A stretch of 5,892 nucleotides of DNA from Candidatus Sulfotelmatobacter sp. (GTDB taxonomy: Bacteria > Acidobacteriota > Terriglobia > Terriglobales > Acidobacteriaceae): NCBI GenBank assembly GCA_030044775.1, contig JASICF010000277.1, forward strand, positions 1 to 5,892. The letters run 5' to 3'. Shown one piece after another: positions 1-5,860 of this stretch (position 1 is the first letter of the stretch; each line of letters begins with the position of its first letter). Position numbers and translations under genes: made by a program. Under the pieces are notes generated by a model. It was not told where the DNA came from and made no database searches. It saw only the letters and a program-made list of their open reading frames with translations.

Positions 1-342
1 AACGTGAACATCTTTCCCAACCCCGCCGCTGCTGAGGCTTCGTTCGACCCGGCACTCCCCGGCCAGGTCGGGGTTCGCAACTTCGTGCGTGGCGACGGCT
101 TCTTTGGCATCGACCTCGGGCTCTCGAAGCGCTGGAATATGCCTTGGAATGAAAAACACACTCTCGCCTTGCGCTGGGAAGTGTTCAACGTGACGAACTC
201 GACGCGCTTCGATTTCAACGACCAGAATTCCTCCAGCGCGAGTGAAAGCAACAACTCCATCGCGGTTCCGAACTTCGGCAACTATACCCACCTGATGACC
301 AACCCGCGGGTGATGCAGTTTGCTCTACGCTACGAATTCTGA
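1..342 (+). CDS. TonB-dependent receptor, Oar-like (C-terminal fragment)
   Basis: This is the 3' end of a gene that begins outside the window. The frame is open from base 1 and stops at TGA 340-342, leaving 113 codons. The GTG at base 4 is only an internal valine, not a start. The fragment has features of the last strands of an outer-membrane beta-barrel: alternating aromatic and polar residues, the segment 'RWEVFNVTNSTRFDF' typical of CarboxypepD_reg-like/Oar-type TonB-dependent receptors, and a C-terminal 'FALRYEF' ending in Phe, the usual recognition signal for the BAM assembly machinery. Family members sit in the outer membrane and are thought to import large substrates such as oligosaccharides or peptides using TonB energy; the substrate cannot be read from this piece. 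It converges on the signalling cluster and is probably unrelated to it in function. Confidence 0.85.
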   Translation, partial: NVNIFPNPAAAEASFDPALPGQVGVRNFVRGDGFFGIDLGLSKRWNMPWNEKHTLALRWEVFNVTNSTRFDFNDQNSSSASESNNSIAVPNFGNYTHLMTNPRVMQFALRYEF

Positions 343-383
343 GGCGCAGCATGGGTTGCTGGACTCTTACTGGGGAAAAGAGG

Positions 384-443
384 ATGGTGACGGTGCTTGG
401 CGATGAATCGCCATTTAACCTTTCCCCGGGCAACCGTCGCCAT
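384..443. terminator. Terminator-like dyad between convergent genes
   Basis: The outer arms ATGGTGACGGT (384-394) and ACCGTCGCCAT (433-443) pair over 11 bp with one G-T wobble. They enclose a second hairpin, TGGCGA-TGAA-TCGCCA (398-413). The dyad lies between the stop of the receptor gene (342) and the stop of the convergent receiver gene (455), where a bidirectional terminator would be expected. There is no clean T-run directly after the inner hairpin. On the minus strand the outer stem is followed by the T-rich stretch CCTCTTTTCCCC. Factor-independent termination is therefore plausible but not certain. Confidence 0.4.
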
Positions 444-454
444 TAAGGGTAAAC

Positions 455-823
455 TCAACCTGTTTTCAACAGACGGTCAAGTTGTTCGAAAAGCGTCTTC
501 GATTTCACCGGTTTCGACAAATAGCCGTCAAAACCGGCTTCCAGTGCCTTTTCTTCATCGCCGCGCATCGCCGAGGCGGTCACGGCGAGTACCGGCAAGC
601 CTGACAGTTCCGGGTCTTCGCGCACTTTTCTTAAGGTAGCAAAGCCATCGAGGACGGGCATATTCAGATCTAGAAGCAGGACATCCGGCCGGCGCTGTTT
701 CATCATCTCCAGCGCTTGCACGCCATTTTCGGCCTCTTCGACGGCATAATCGCGAGCGCTTAGCAGTTCCCGAAGCAGCTCGCGATTCACGGAATTATCT
801 TCAACCACAAGTACAGTTTTCAG
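455..823 (-). CDS. Single-domain response regulator (DivK/CheY-like receiver)
   Basis: This is a stand-alone phosphoacceptor receiver of about 122 residues, probably cytosolic, with no output domain. Counting from the start chosen here, it shows the acidic pair E8-D9 in 'VLVVEDN', the phosphoacceptor D52 in 'LLLDLNMPVLDG', T82 in 'VTASAM' and K104 in 'YLSKPV', so all catalytic positions are intact. The 'SAMRGDEEKALEAGFDGY' style resembles DivK and receivers attached to hybrid kinases. No ATG start is available; the first in-frame ATG is deep inside the domain. Candidate starts are TTG at 934 (no ribosome site), TTG at 850 (weak site, too close) and CTG at 823, which has a perfect AGGAG six bases upstream and gives the canonical N-terminus MKTVLVVEDN. 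I prefer 823, but an annotation starting at 850 or 934 describes the same gene. It lies downstream of the hybrid kinase and is a likely acceptor of phosphate from its HPt domain. Confidence 0.88.
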   Translation of the reverse strand: MKTVLVVEDNSVNRELLRELLSARDYAVEEAENGVQALEMMKQRRPDVLLLDLNMPVLDGFATLRKVREDPELSGLPVLAVTASAMRGDEEKALEAGFDGYLSKPVKSKTLFEQLDRLLKTG

Positions 824-829
824 TTTTGG

Positions 830-834
830 CTCCT
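830..834 (-). promoter_or_regulatory. Ribosome binding site that points to a CTG start
   Basis: On the minus strand AGGAG is followed by six bases (CCAAAA) and then CTG at 823-821. This is an ideal Shine-Dalgarno site and spacing, and translation would begin exactly where receiver domains normally start. The two upstream TTG codons lack a site of this quality. The caveat is that the site could be chance within a coding segment ('AQEPK') if translation starts further upstream. Confidence 0.45.
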
Positions 835-890
835 GTGCGCGCGCCGTCAACTTTCCACCGATCGCATTCCCGCTAAAAAGAGAATCTACA

Positions 891-928
891 GCGAATTCGC
901 AATTTTTTCCCCAAAAATCGCAATTCGC
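891..928 (-). repeat. Large imperfect dyad in the leader of the receiver gene
   Basis: On the minus strand GCGAATTGCGATTTTT, a GGGG-centred loop, and AAAAATTGCGAATTCGC can pair over about 16 positions, with two G-T wobbles and one bulged A. The surrounding stretch (about 890-960) is clearly more AT-rich than the flanking genes. The dyad lies between the end of the kinase gene (1046) and the receiver gene (823). Possible roles are a terminator or attenuator after the kinase gene, a processing site, or an operator. A T-run (CTTTTT) follows only about ten bases after the stem, so it is not a textbook terminator. If the receiver were translated from TTG 934, this dyad would be coding, giving an unusual Cys/Phe/Trp-containing stretch unlike any receiver N-terminus. 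Confidence 0.45.
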
Positions 929-1045
929 CTTCAATTATCAAATAGGTTTATTTTGTGAACCGGCAAGAACTTCCATTTGCCTGACATGGAACAGGAGGAG
1001 GGATGCTGACCCTGTCGCGACAGCGATGCCTTCCACCGCGTGCCG

Positions 1046-4000
1046 CTAGAGAGGATGAGAAATCAGTTGGGTAGAGTCCAGGACACGCCGCATGGCCGCA
1101 GTGACGGTTCGGATTTCGCTCTTGAAAGAATGAAGCAGGTTGGCCGCGACCTGCAAGTCGCCGGCGCGCCCGACTCGTTCGAACTCCCACGCTTGTTCCG
1201 CGGCCTGAGCCAGGCCAAGATATTTCAGCTCTCCCTTCAAACTGTGAGCAGTTCGCTCGATTGCGGCGGCATCGCCTGTTTCAATTGCATGGGTGAGCTT
1301 CTCTACCTGCTTGGGGCTTTCTTCCAGGAAAATCTGAATCAATTCGCGCAATAGCGCTTCATCGCCGTCCACTCTTTCCAGCGCATTCAGAGGATCCCAG
1401 GAAGAAGGCTGCGGCGGGGCGCTCGCAAAATTGTCCTGGATGTTATCTTTCTCTTCAAAAATACTGGCGATTGTCTTTTCGATTTCCATACCGGTTACCG
1501 GTTTTGCGATATAGCCATCCATGCCGGCATCGAGACACGTTTCTCTGTCTCCTTTCATGGCGTGAGCCGTCATGGCGACGATTGGAATGTGGGCTCCGGA
1601 TATTTTCTCGGTTTCGCGAATTTGGCTTGTCGCTGCCAGCCCGTCCATTTCTGGCATTTGGACATCCATAAATACCAGGTCGAACGTGCCTGTCCGGAGC
1701 GCTTCAATGGCTTCTTTTCCGTTATTGACGATTGTCGGGTGTTGTCCTAGATGTGTCAGCATGTGCAGGATTACCGTCTGGTTTACAAGATTATCCTCGG
1801 CCACGAGAATTCGGAGGGATGATGATTTCTTGTCTGGGGCGTCGTGCGCTGGAAATTTTTCGTTGCTCTTACTGCCTTGCCGGAGAACTTTCAAAACCGC
1901 CGACAAAAGTTCCGACTTTCGAACCGGTTTGAACAAATAGGCGCCGATGCCCAGCTGCTGGCAGCGCGCGGCATCCCCCCGCTGGCCGGCCGAGGTCAGC
2001 ATCATCATCTTCATGCTGGCCAGGTCTGCGCGGTCGTTGATCTTCTGCGCCAAATCGAAGCCGCTCATTCCAGGCATGCAGCTATCCGCTATGACCAGGC
2101 GAAAAGCCTTGCCTGCAGCTTGGGCTTCTTCGATCTTGTGAAGGGCTGTCTTGCCATCTTCCGCGCTCGTGGCCTGCATTCCCCAGCTTCTGGTCATGTC
2201 AACCAGAATTCTCCGATTTGCTTCGTTGTCGTCCACTACCAGCACTGGAATGGCTTTGAGTTCGGGTTGATCGGGGCTCAGATTTCTGACAGATTTCTGT
2301 GCTCGCTCAAAGCGCGCGGTGAAATGAAATGTGCTGCCTTTGCCTGGCACGCTATCGAGCCAGATCCGCCCTCCCATCAGGGCGACGAGATGAGAACTGA
2401 TGGCCAACCCCAGGCCCGTTCCGCCGTAGTTCCGTGTGGTGCTGCCGTCAGCCTGGGCGAATGCCTCGAAAATCAGCTTGTGCTTTTCCGCCGGTATTCC
2501 GATGCCTGTATCCGTTACGCTGAAGTGGACTTCCATCTCTCGCCTATCGCCAGGTTCGAGTTCTGCGCGCAGAATGACATCTCCGCTAGGGGTGAATTTG
2601 ATGGCGTTTCCTACAAGGTTGATTAGAATCTGGCACAGCCTCCCCGAATCCCCAACCACATCCTCAGGAACTTCGGAAGCGATATGAAATGTCAGCTCCA
2701 GCCCCTTCTGATGCGCCCGCAAAGCGAGTGTCTTCATCGCGTCACCGACGGTATCCTGCAGGTTGAATTCGGCCGGGCAAAGCTCGAGCTTTCCTGACTC
2801 GATCTTTGAAAAGTCGAGAATGTCATTGATTACACGCAGCAGGGAATCGCCCGACGCCTTGAGCATTCCCAGATAATCGCGCTGCTCCGCAGTGAGCTTG
2901 GTATCGAGCACGAGCTCTGCCATGCCGAGAATGCCATTGATCGGAGTCCGAATCTCGTGGCTCATATTTGCCAGAAACTCGCTTTTTGTCCGGCTCGCTT
3001 CTTCCGCTTTTTGCTTGGAGGCAAGAAGCTGAGCATTCGCTACCTGCAATTCCGCGGTGCGATCGATGAGTTCGAGGGCGATGCGATGCCGTTCGGTCAC
3101 TGCCGATCCCACCAGCAATCCCAGAGCCGAGAGGACGAACATCAGAAGCCCTAGCTTCGAGAGGAAGATTGTCGTGTTTGCCGGGTAGCAATGCAGTGCC
3201 ACCACGATTCCAAAGTTAATCGCTAGCAGCCCGGATACAGCTCTGCGAATCCCTTGCCGCATTGCAATCCAGATTGCCGGGATGAAGCATAAAAAGAAGA
3301 GCTGAAACTGCGCCAGGGGCGGTCCGAACATCGCCCATAGAAGAACTCCGATCGACAACGCCTGGCTTAGCGCTTCGGCGATCGCCAAAACATGAAACGG
3401 CTTTACGTTGATAGACGGCGCGACTGCTGCCGAAGGCTTTGCCGCAGACAATTGCCTTCTTACCCACGGGGCCACATGAATCAGGAAAAAAGGCGCAACC
3501 CCCAACAGTCCGATTTCATCACCGAGAAACCAGACGGATGCAGACTGCCAGAATTCATTCCAGCCGATTGTATGGTCGGCTGCCAGGCAGGTCACGCCGA
3601 CCGCGGTCGAGCCGAGTGCCGCAACCGTGGCCACGAAAACGTAAAGCACCACATCGCGACGGCGCCGCAGAATCGAATCAATTTTCAGGCGATCGCGAAG
3701 AACATATGCCGCCGCCGCATAGAAACCCGTGCCGACAATCGCACCAATGGTCTCGCCATAAGTCGCGATCGGCTGGTTGTAAAAAAATTTTCCCGCAAGC
3801 GCTCCCGATAGAAAAACCAGCGGTGCGTACCAGGGGCTTATTCCGAGCATCAGAGCCAGCGCCACTCCTGTAGCCGGATACCACACGACGTAGCCTAGGC
3901 GGTTTACCACGATCACTTCCGGCCGTGTCAGAAGCAGCGAGAGAGCCAGAAATCCAATCGCTAGCAAAACATGCCGGATGATGAGATTTCGCTTACGCAT
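1046..4000 (-). CDS. MASE1 hybrid sensor histidine kinase with two receivers and HPt
   Basis: This is a 984-residue inner-membrane sensor kinase. Residues about 10-300 form a MASE1 sensory region of roughly eight to nine hydrophobic helices ('GYVVWYPATGVALAL'). A coiled-coil linker spans about 302-340. The HisKA domain has H348 in 'SHEIRTP'. The HATPase domain has N465 in the N box, D497 in 'DTGIGIP' and 'GGTGLGL' at 526-532. Receiver 1 has D590/D591, phosphoacceptor D639, T669 and K691. Receiver 2 has E735/D736, D779, T811 and K833. The HPt domain has H919 in 'AHSLKGE'. Every catalytic residue of a full His-Asp-His relay is therefore present in one chain. I chose ATG 4000: it gives a short basic N-terminus before the first helix, and its ATG interlocks with the cyclase stop (ATGCGTAA, 8-nt overlap). 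TTG 4036 or ATG 4033 would overlap 41-44 nt and have no ribosome site. The ligand is unknown. It most likely feeds the cyclase encoded just upstream and the single receivers on either side. Confidence 0.95.
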   Translation of the reverse strand: MRKRNLIIRHVLLAIGFLALSLLLTRPEVIVVNRLGYVVWYPATGVALALMLGISPWYAPLVFLSGALAGKFFYNQPIATYGETIGAIVGTGFYAAAAYVLRDRLKIDSILRRRRDVVLYVFVATVAALGSTAVGVTCLAADHTIGWNEFWQSASVWFLGDEIGLLGVAPFFLIHVAPWVRRQLSAAKPSAAVAPSINVKPFHVLAIAEALSQALSIGVLLWAMFGPPLAQFQLFFLCFIPAIWIAMRQGIRRAVSGLLAINFGIVVALHCYPANTTIFLSKLGLLMFVLSALGLLVGSAVTERHRIALELIDRTAELQVANAQLLASKQKAEEASRTKSEFLANMSHEIRTPINGILGMAELVLDTKLTAEQRDYLGMLKASGDSLLRVINDILDFSKIESGKLELCPAEFNLQDTVGDAMKTLALRAHQKGLELTFHIASEVPEDVVGDSGRLCQILINLVGNAIKFTPSGDVILRAELEPGDRREMEVHFSVTDTGIGIPAEKHKLIFEAFAQADGSTTRNYGGTGLGLAISSHLVALMGGRIWLDSVPGKGSTFHFTARFERAQKSVRNLSPDQPELKAIPVLVVDDNEANRRILVDMTRSWGMQATSAEDGKTALHKIEEAQAAGKAFRLVIADSCMPGMSGFDLAQKINDRADLASMKMMMLTSAGQRGDAARCQQLGIGAYLFKPVRKSELLSAVLKVLRQGSKSNEKFPAHDAPDKKSSSLRILVAEDNLVNQTVILHMLTHLGQHPTIVNNGKEAIEALRTGTFDLVFMDVQMPEMDGLAATSQIRETEKISGAHIPIVAMTAHAMKGDRETCLDAGMDGYIAKPVTGMEIEKTIASIFEEKDNIQDNFASAPPQPSSWDPLNALERVDGDEALLRELIQIFLEESPKQVEKLTHAIETGDAAAIERTAHSLKGELKYLGLAQAAEQAWEFERVGRAGDLQVAANLLHSFKSEIRTVTAAMRRVLDSTQLISHPL

Positions 4001-5015
4001 GTGCGATTCCGCTGCTGCACTTGAAGTTCTCATCAAGAACCGGAAGAGGTTCGCACTTCCCGATCACGACTCGATTGCGGCCGGTTCGTTTTGCTTCATA
4101 GAGCGCCGAATCGGCGGCGGCAAGAAATTCGAGGTCATGGGCTCCTTTGGAGGCTACGATGCCCCCGATGCTCACCGTTGCTTTCACGTCTGCCGTTTTC
4201 GTTCTAATCGGAAGATCGGAGATGGCGGTACGGATTCTTTCCGCGACCATGCGCAGGTCGGCTGGCGTGCAGTTGGTAAGAATCGCCAGAAATTCTTCGC
4301 CGCCGTAGCGCCCCACAAAGTCATAGGAACGGACCGCCTGGCCAATGCGGCAGGCGGCTTCCTTGAGCACTTCATCTCCGGTTAAGTGTCCGTAGGTATC
4401 GTTGACGTTCTTGAAGTGGTCAAGATCGATCATCAGGATTCCGGTGGAAGCATTGGCTCGCGCCCCGCGTTGCATCTCGGAACCTAGCAGATGCAGGGCT
4501 GCGCCCCGGCTCCAAAGACCGGTGAGCGCGTCATGCGTGGCCTCGAAGCGCAGGGCTTCGCGTGCCTGAATCAATTCTCTCTGCAAAGCGAGGATTCTAT
4601 TTCCGGTCCGAAGGCGCGCGCGAAGTTCGCCGATATCGAACGGTTTCGTCAGGTAATCGTCGGCCCCGGAGTTCAGGCCTTCGATCACATGTTCCTTTTC
4701 ATCTTTTCCAGTGAGCAGCAGCACATATTGGTATCGATCCTCCTGCTTTTCTCGAATCCGACGGCAGAGTTCGAGGCCGTCGATGCCGGGCATCATCCAG
4801 TCAAGAATCAAAAGCTCCGGAGAGTTCGGTTGTTGCAGTATTTCCCACGCTTCCGTTCCGTCCTGCACCACAATCGCTTCGTAACCCCAGTTCTTCAATT
4901 GCCGTTCGAGGACCCGCCGGAAGACCGCATCGTCTTCCGCGACCAGAACCGTTTGCGGGGGTTTCGTTTGCTCATTCTGTGTGGAACCATTTGAGAGCTG
5001 CGTCTCGTTAAGCAT
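3993..5015 (-). CDS. Response regulator diguanylate cyclase (REC-GGDEF, PleD-like)
   Basis: This 340-residue cytosolic protein is predicted to make cyclic di-GMP from two GTP when its receiver is phosphorylated. A polar N-terminal tail of about 20 residues leads into the receiver (about 22-140): E27/D28/D29, phosphoacceptor D72 in 'LILDWMMPG', T102 and K124 in 'GADDYLTKPFD'. A helical linker (about 140-158) connects to the GGDEF domain: 'HDALTGL' at 161-167, metal ligand D197 in 'IDLDHFKNVND', and active-site 'GGEEF' at 238-242. The inhibitory I-site RxxD (R229-S-Y-D232) sits five residues before it, so product feedback is expected. The GGEEF form is catalytically competent in known cyclases. 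Start ATG 5015 has GGAG seven bases upstream and overlaps the stop of the preceding receiver gene by 8 nt. TTG 5057 has no usable site. It is the only recognisable output in the cluster. Confidence 0.96.
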   Translation of the reverse strand: MLNETQLSNGSTQNEQTKPPQTVLVAEDDAVFRRVLERQLKNWGYEAIVVQDGTEAWEILQQPNSPELLILDWMMPGIDGLELCRRIREKQEDRYQYVLLLTGKDEKEHVIEGLNSGADDYLTKPFDIGELRARLRTGNRILALQRELIQAREALRFEATHDALTGLWSRGAALHLLGSEMQRGARANASTGILMIDLDHFKNVNDTYGHLTGDEVLKEAACRIGQAVRSYDFVGRYGGEEFLAILTNCTPADLRMVAERIRTAISDLPIRTKTADVKATVSIGGIVASKGAHDLEFLAAADSALYEAKRTGRNRVVIGKCEPLPVLDENFKCSSGIAHA

Positions 5016-5604
5016 GGAGCTTCTCCAGAAAGGGTATCGACCGCTGGTGAGCGGCAACTCCGTTCAGTTCGGGAGGGCTGAGAAGATCGGAGGGGCTGAG
5101 TGCGCAACTCTGCGCCTGGAGTGAGTCTTCTTCCTTACTCAAGTAGAACGGCCAGCTAGCCAAATCATTAAACACGTTTTTATCGCGGTGAAGCGCCCGG
5201 CAAACCATGGCGGACTCAGCGTCGACCGCGTCTCTCCACTCGAGTGCGCGTTCGCCCATTCGGATCCGAGCGCAAAGATCTGCGGGATCGAACGGTTTCG
5301 TGATGTAGTCGTCGGCCCCTGCGCGAAGGCCGGAAATGACGTCTGCCTCGCTGTTTCTTGCGGTAAAGAGAATGAGATACATGGATGAGAGAGATTCACA
5401 CGATCTGACTTTTCTGCAAATCTGCGGTCCGCTGAGTCCGGGCATGACCCAGTCCAGAATCGCCAGCCGCGGTGCGTCCGCTTGCTGCAAGGTAGCCCAC
5501 GCCGCGTCGCCGTCGTTCGCGAAGACCAACTCGTGTTCGTGTCCGAGAACCTGTTGGAGCATATTGCGAAAGAAGCTCGTATCTTCTGCAATAAGTAACT
5601 TCAT
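5008..5604 (-). CDS. Response regulator receiver protein with uncharacterised C-terminal tail
   Basis: This 198-residue protein is the first gene of the minus-strand operon. Residues 1-122 are a complete receiver: E7/D8, phosphoacceptor D51 in 'AILDWVMPG', T81 in 'LFTARN' and K103 in 'GADDYITKPFD'. It closely resembles the receiver of the next gene, sharing ILDWxMPG, AW in helix 2, GADDYxTKPFD and RxRxGxRxL, which suggests duplication of one PleD-like unit. Residues about 125-198 match no domain I recognise; they include 'ASWPFYLSKEED', a Ser/Pro/Leu-rich stretch 'LSPSDLLSPPEL', and the end 'FLEKLHA'. No DNA-binding or enzymatic output is visible. Start ATG 5604 has GGGAG six bases upstream and gives the canonical 'MKLLIAEDT'. 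It may be a phosphate sink or adaptor for the adjacent cyclase, or a partner of the kinase; this role is inferred. Confidence 0.93.
   Translation of the reverse strand: MKLLIAEDTSFFRNMLQQVLGHEHELVFANDGDAAWATLQQADAPRLAILDWVMPGLSGPQICRKVRSCESLSSMYLILFTARNSEADVISGLRAGADDYITKPFDPADLCARIRMGERALEWRDAVDAESAMVCRALHRDKNVFNDLASWPFYLSKEEDSLQAQSCALSPSDLLSPPELNGVAAHQRSIPFLEKLHA
5015..5027 (-). promoter_or_regulatory. Ribosome binding site of the cyclase gene inside a small hairpin
   Basis: The minus-strand sequence TGGAG-AAG-CTCCA is perfectly self-complementary over 5 bp with a 3-base loop. It contains the GGAG ribosome site (5023-5026) and ends on the A of the cyclase ATG. The element lies inside the last codons of the upstream receiver gene. 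Ribosomes finishing that gene would melt it, so it fits translational coupling. The 3-base loop makes the hairpin only marginally stable. Confidence 0.4.
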
Positions 5605-5610
5605 AAATGA

Positions 5611-5615
5611 CTCCC
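5611..5615 (-). promoter_or_regulatory. Ribosome binding site of the first operon gene
   Basis: GGGAG lies six bases upstream of the ATG at 5604. This strong site fixes the start of the receiver gene and marks the end of the untranslated leader. Confidence 0.7.
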
Positions 5616-5658
5616 ACTGATTACCTGTGCGCTACAACGACCTTTCGCACACAGTAAT

Positions 5659-5674
5659 TGCAGGAGCCATGCCA
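5659..5674 (-). promoter_or_regulatory. Probable sigma-54 (-24/-12) promoter
   Basis: The minus-strand sequence TGGCATGGCTCCTGCA matches the sigma-54 consensus TGGCACG-N4-TTGCA at 10 of 12 specified positions. It has the invariant GG and GC dinucleotides at the correct spacing. Transcription would start near 5648, leaving a leader of about 44 nt before the first gene of the signalling operon. I saw no convincing sigma-70 -35/-10 pair in the same region. Sigma-54 promoters need an AAA+ activator bound upstream, and none is encoded in this window. Confidence 0.6.
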
Positions 5675-5695
5675 TTGGGGCAAAGTAGCAATGGC
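5671..5695. repeat. Inverted repeat overlapping the -24 element
   Basis: GCCATTG and CAATGGC form a perfect 7-bp inverted repeat with an 11-base spacer; its promoter-proximal arm covers the -24 box. It could be an operator for a repressor or another regulator. A 7-bp repeat of this kind can occur by chance in a region this size, so confidence is low. Confidence 0.3.
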
Positions 5696-5820
5696 CGTCG
5701 ATCAGCAATGAACAAACCTTTTAATTGCAGCTATTTCGGAGAAGAAAAAGCGGTCGGTAAACGGCGCGAATGCAGTAAAGGGAAGGCCGATTTTGTCTGC
5801 ATTTAAGGATTCTTTCCAGT

Positions 5821-5860
5821 TCTCAGACAATCCTGGGGTTCACGAACCCGGTCCTTGAGA
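5821..5860. repeat. Upstream dyad, possible activator site
   Basis: The core GGGTTC-AC-GAACCC (5836-5849) is a perfect 6-bp inverted repeat with a 2-base centre. It is flanked by further pairing segments, TCTCA (5821-5825) with TGAGA (5856-5860) and GAC with GTC. Its centre is about 180 bp upstream of the predicted -12 element, within the usual range of enhancer sites for sigma-54 activators. No T-run follows on either strand, which argues against a terminator. Of bases 5605-5892, the non-coding remainder holds only one more dyad (AATGCAG/CTGCATT, 5769-5803) and no gene that I can see. Confidence 0.35.

Noticed and set aside
1844..2626. Open frame of 260 codons on the plus strand inside the kinase gene
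   Set aside because: It is antisense to conserved receiver and HATPase coding sequence; the translation has no recognisable domain and no good ribosome site. It is a shadow of GC-rich codon use.
3392..3873. Two overlapping plus-strand open frames of about 140 codons opposite the MASE1 region
   Set aside because: The translations are Arg/Pro/His-rich low-information sequence, antisense to clear transmembrane coding sequence.
4001..4036. Longer start (TTG 4036 or ATG 4033) for the hybrid kinase
   Set aside because: There is no ribosome site, it increases the overlap with the cyclase gene, and it adds a polar stretch before the natural basic N-terminus at ATG 4000.
5016..5057. Longer start (TTG 5057) for the cyclase
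   Set aside because: The only GGAG nearby touches the TTG directly, whereas ATG 5015 has correctly spaced GGAG and a typical 8-nt overlap.
5655..5730. Nine-base direct repeat CTGCAATTA (5655-5663 and 5722-5730)
   Set aside because: The proximal copy overlaps the -12 element, but the distal copy has no matching -24 box. Two copies alone are too little to call a regulatory repeat.
5836..5849. GGGTTC...GAACCC resembling a tRNA T-arm
   Set aside because: The loop does not fit a T-loop, and no acceptor, D or anticodon stems can be laid out around it on either strand.
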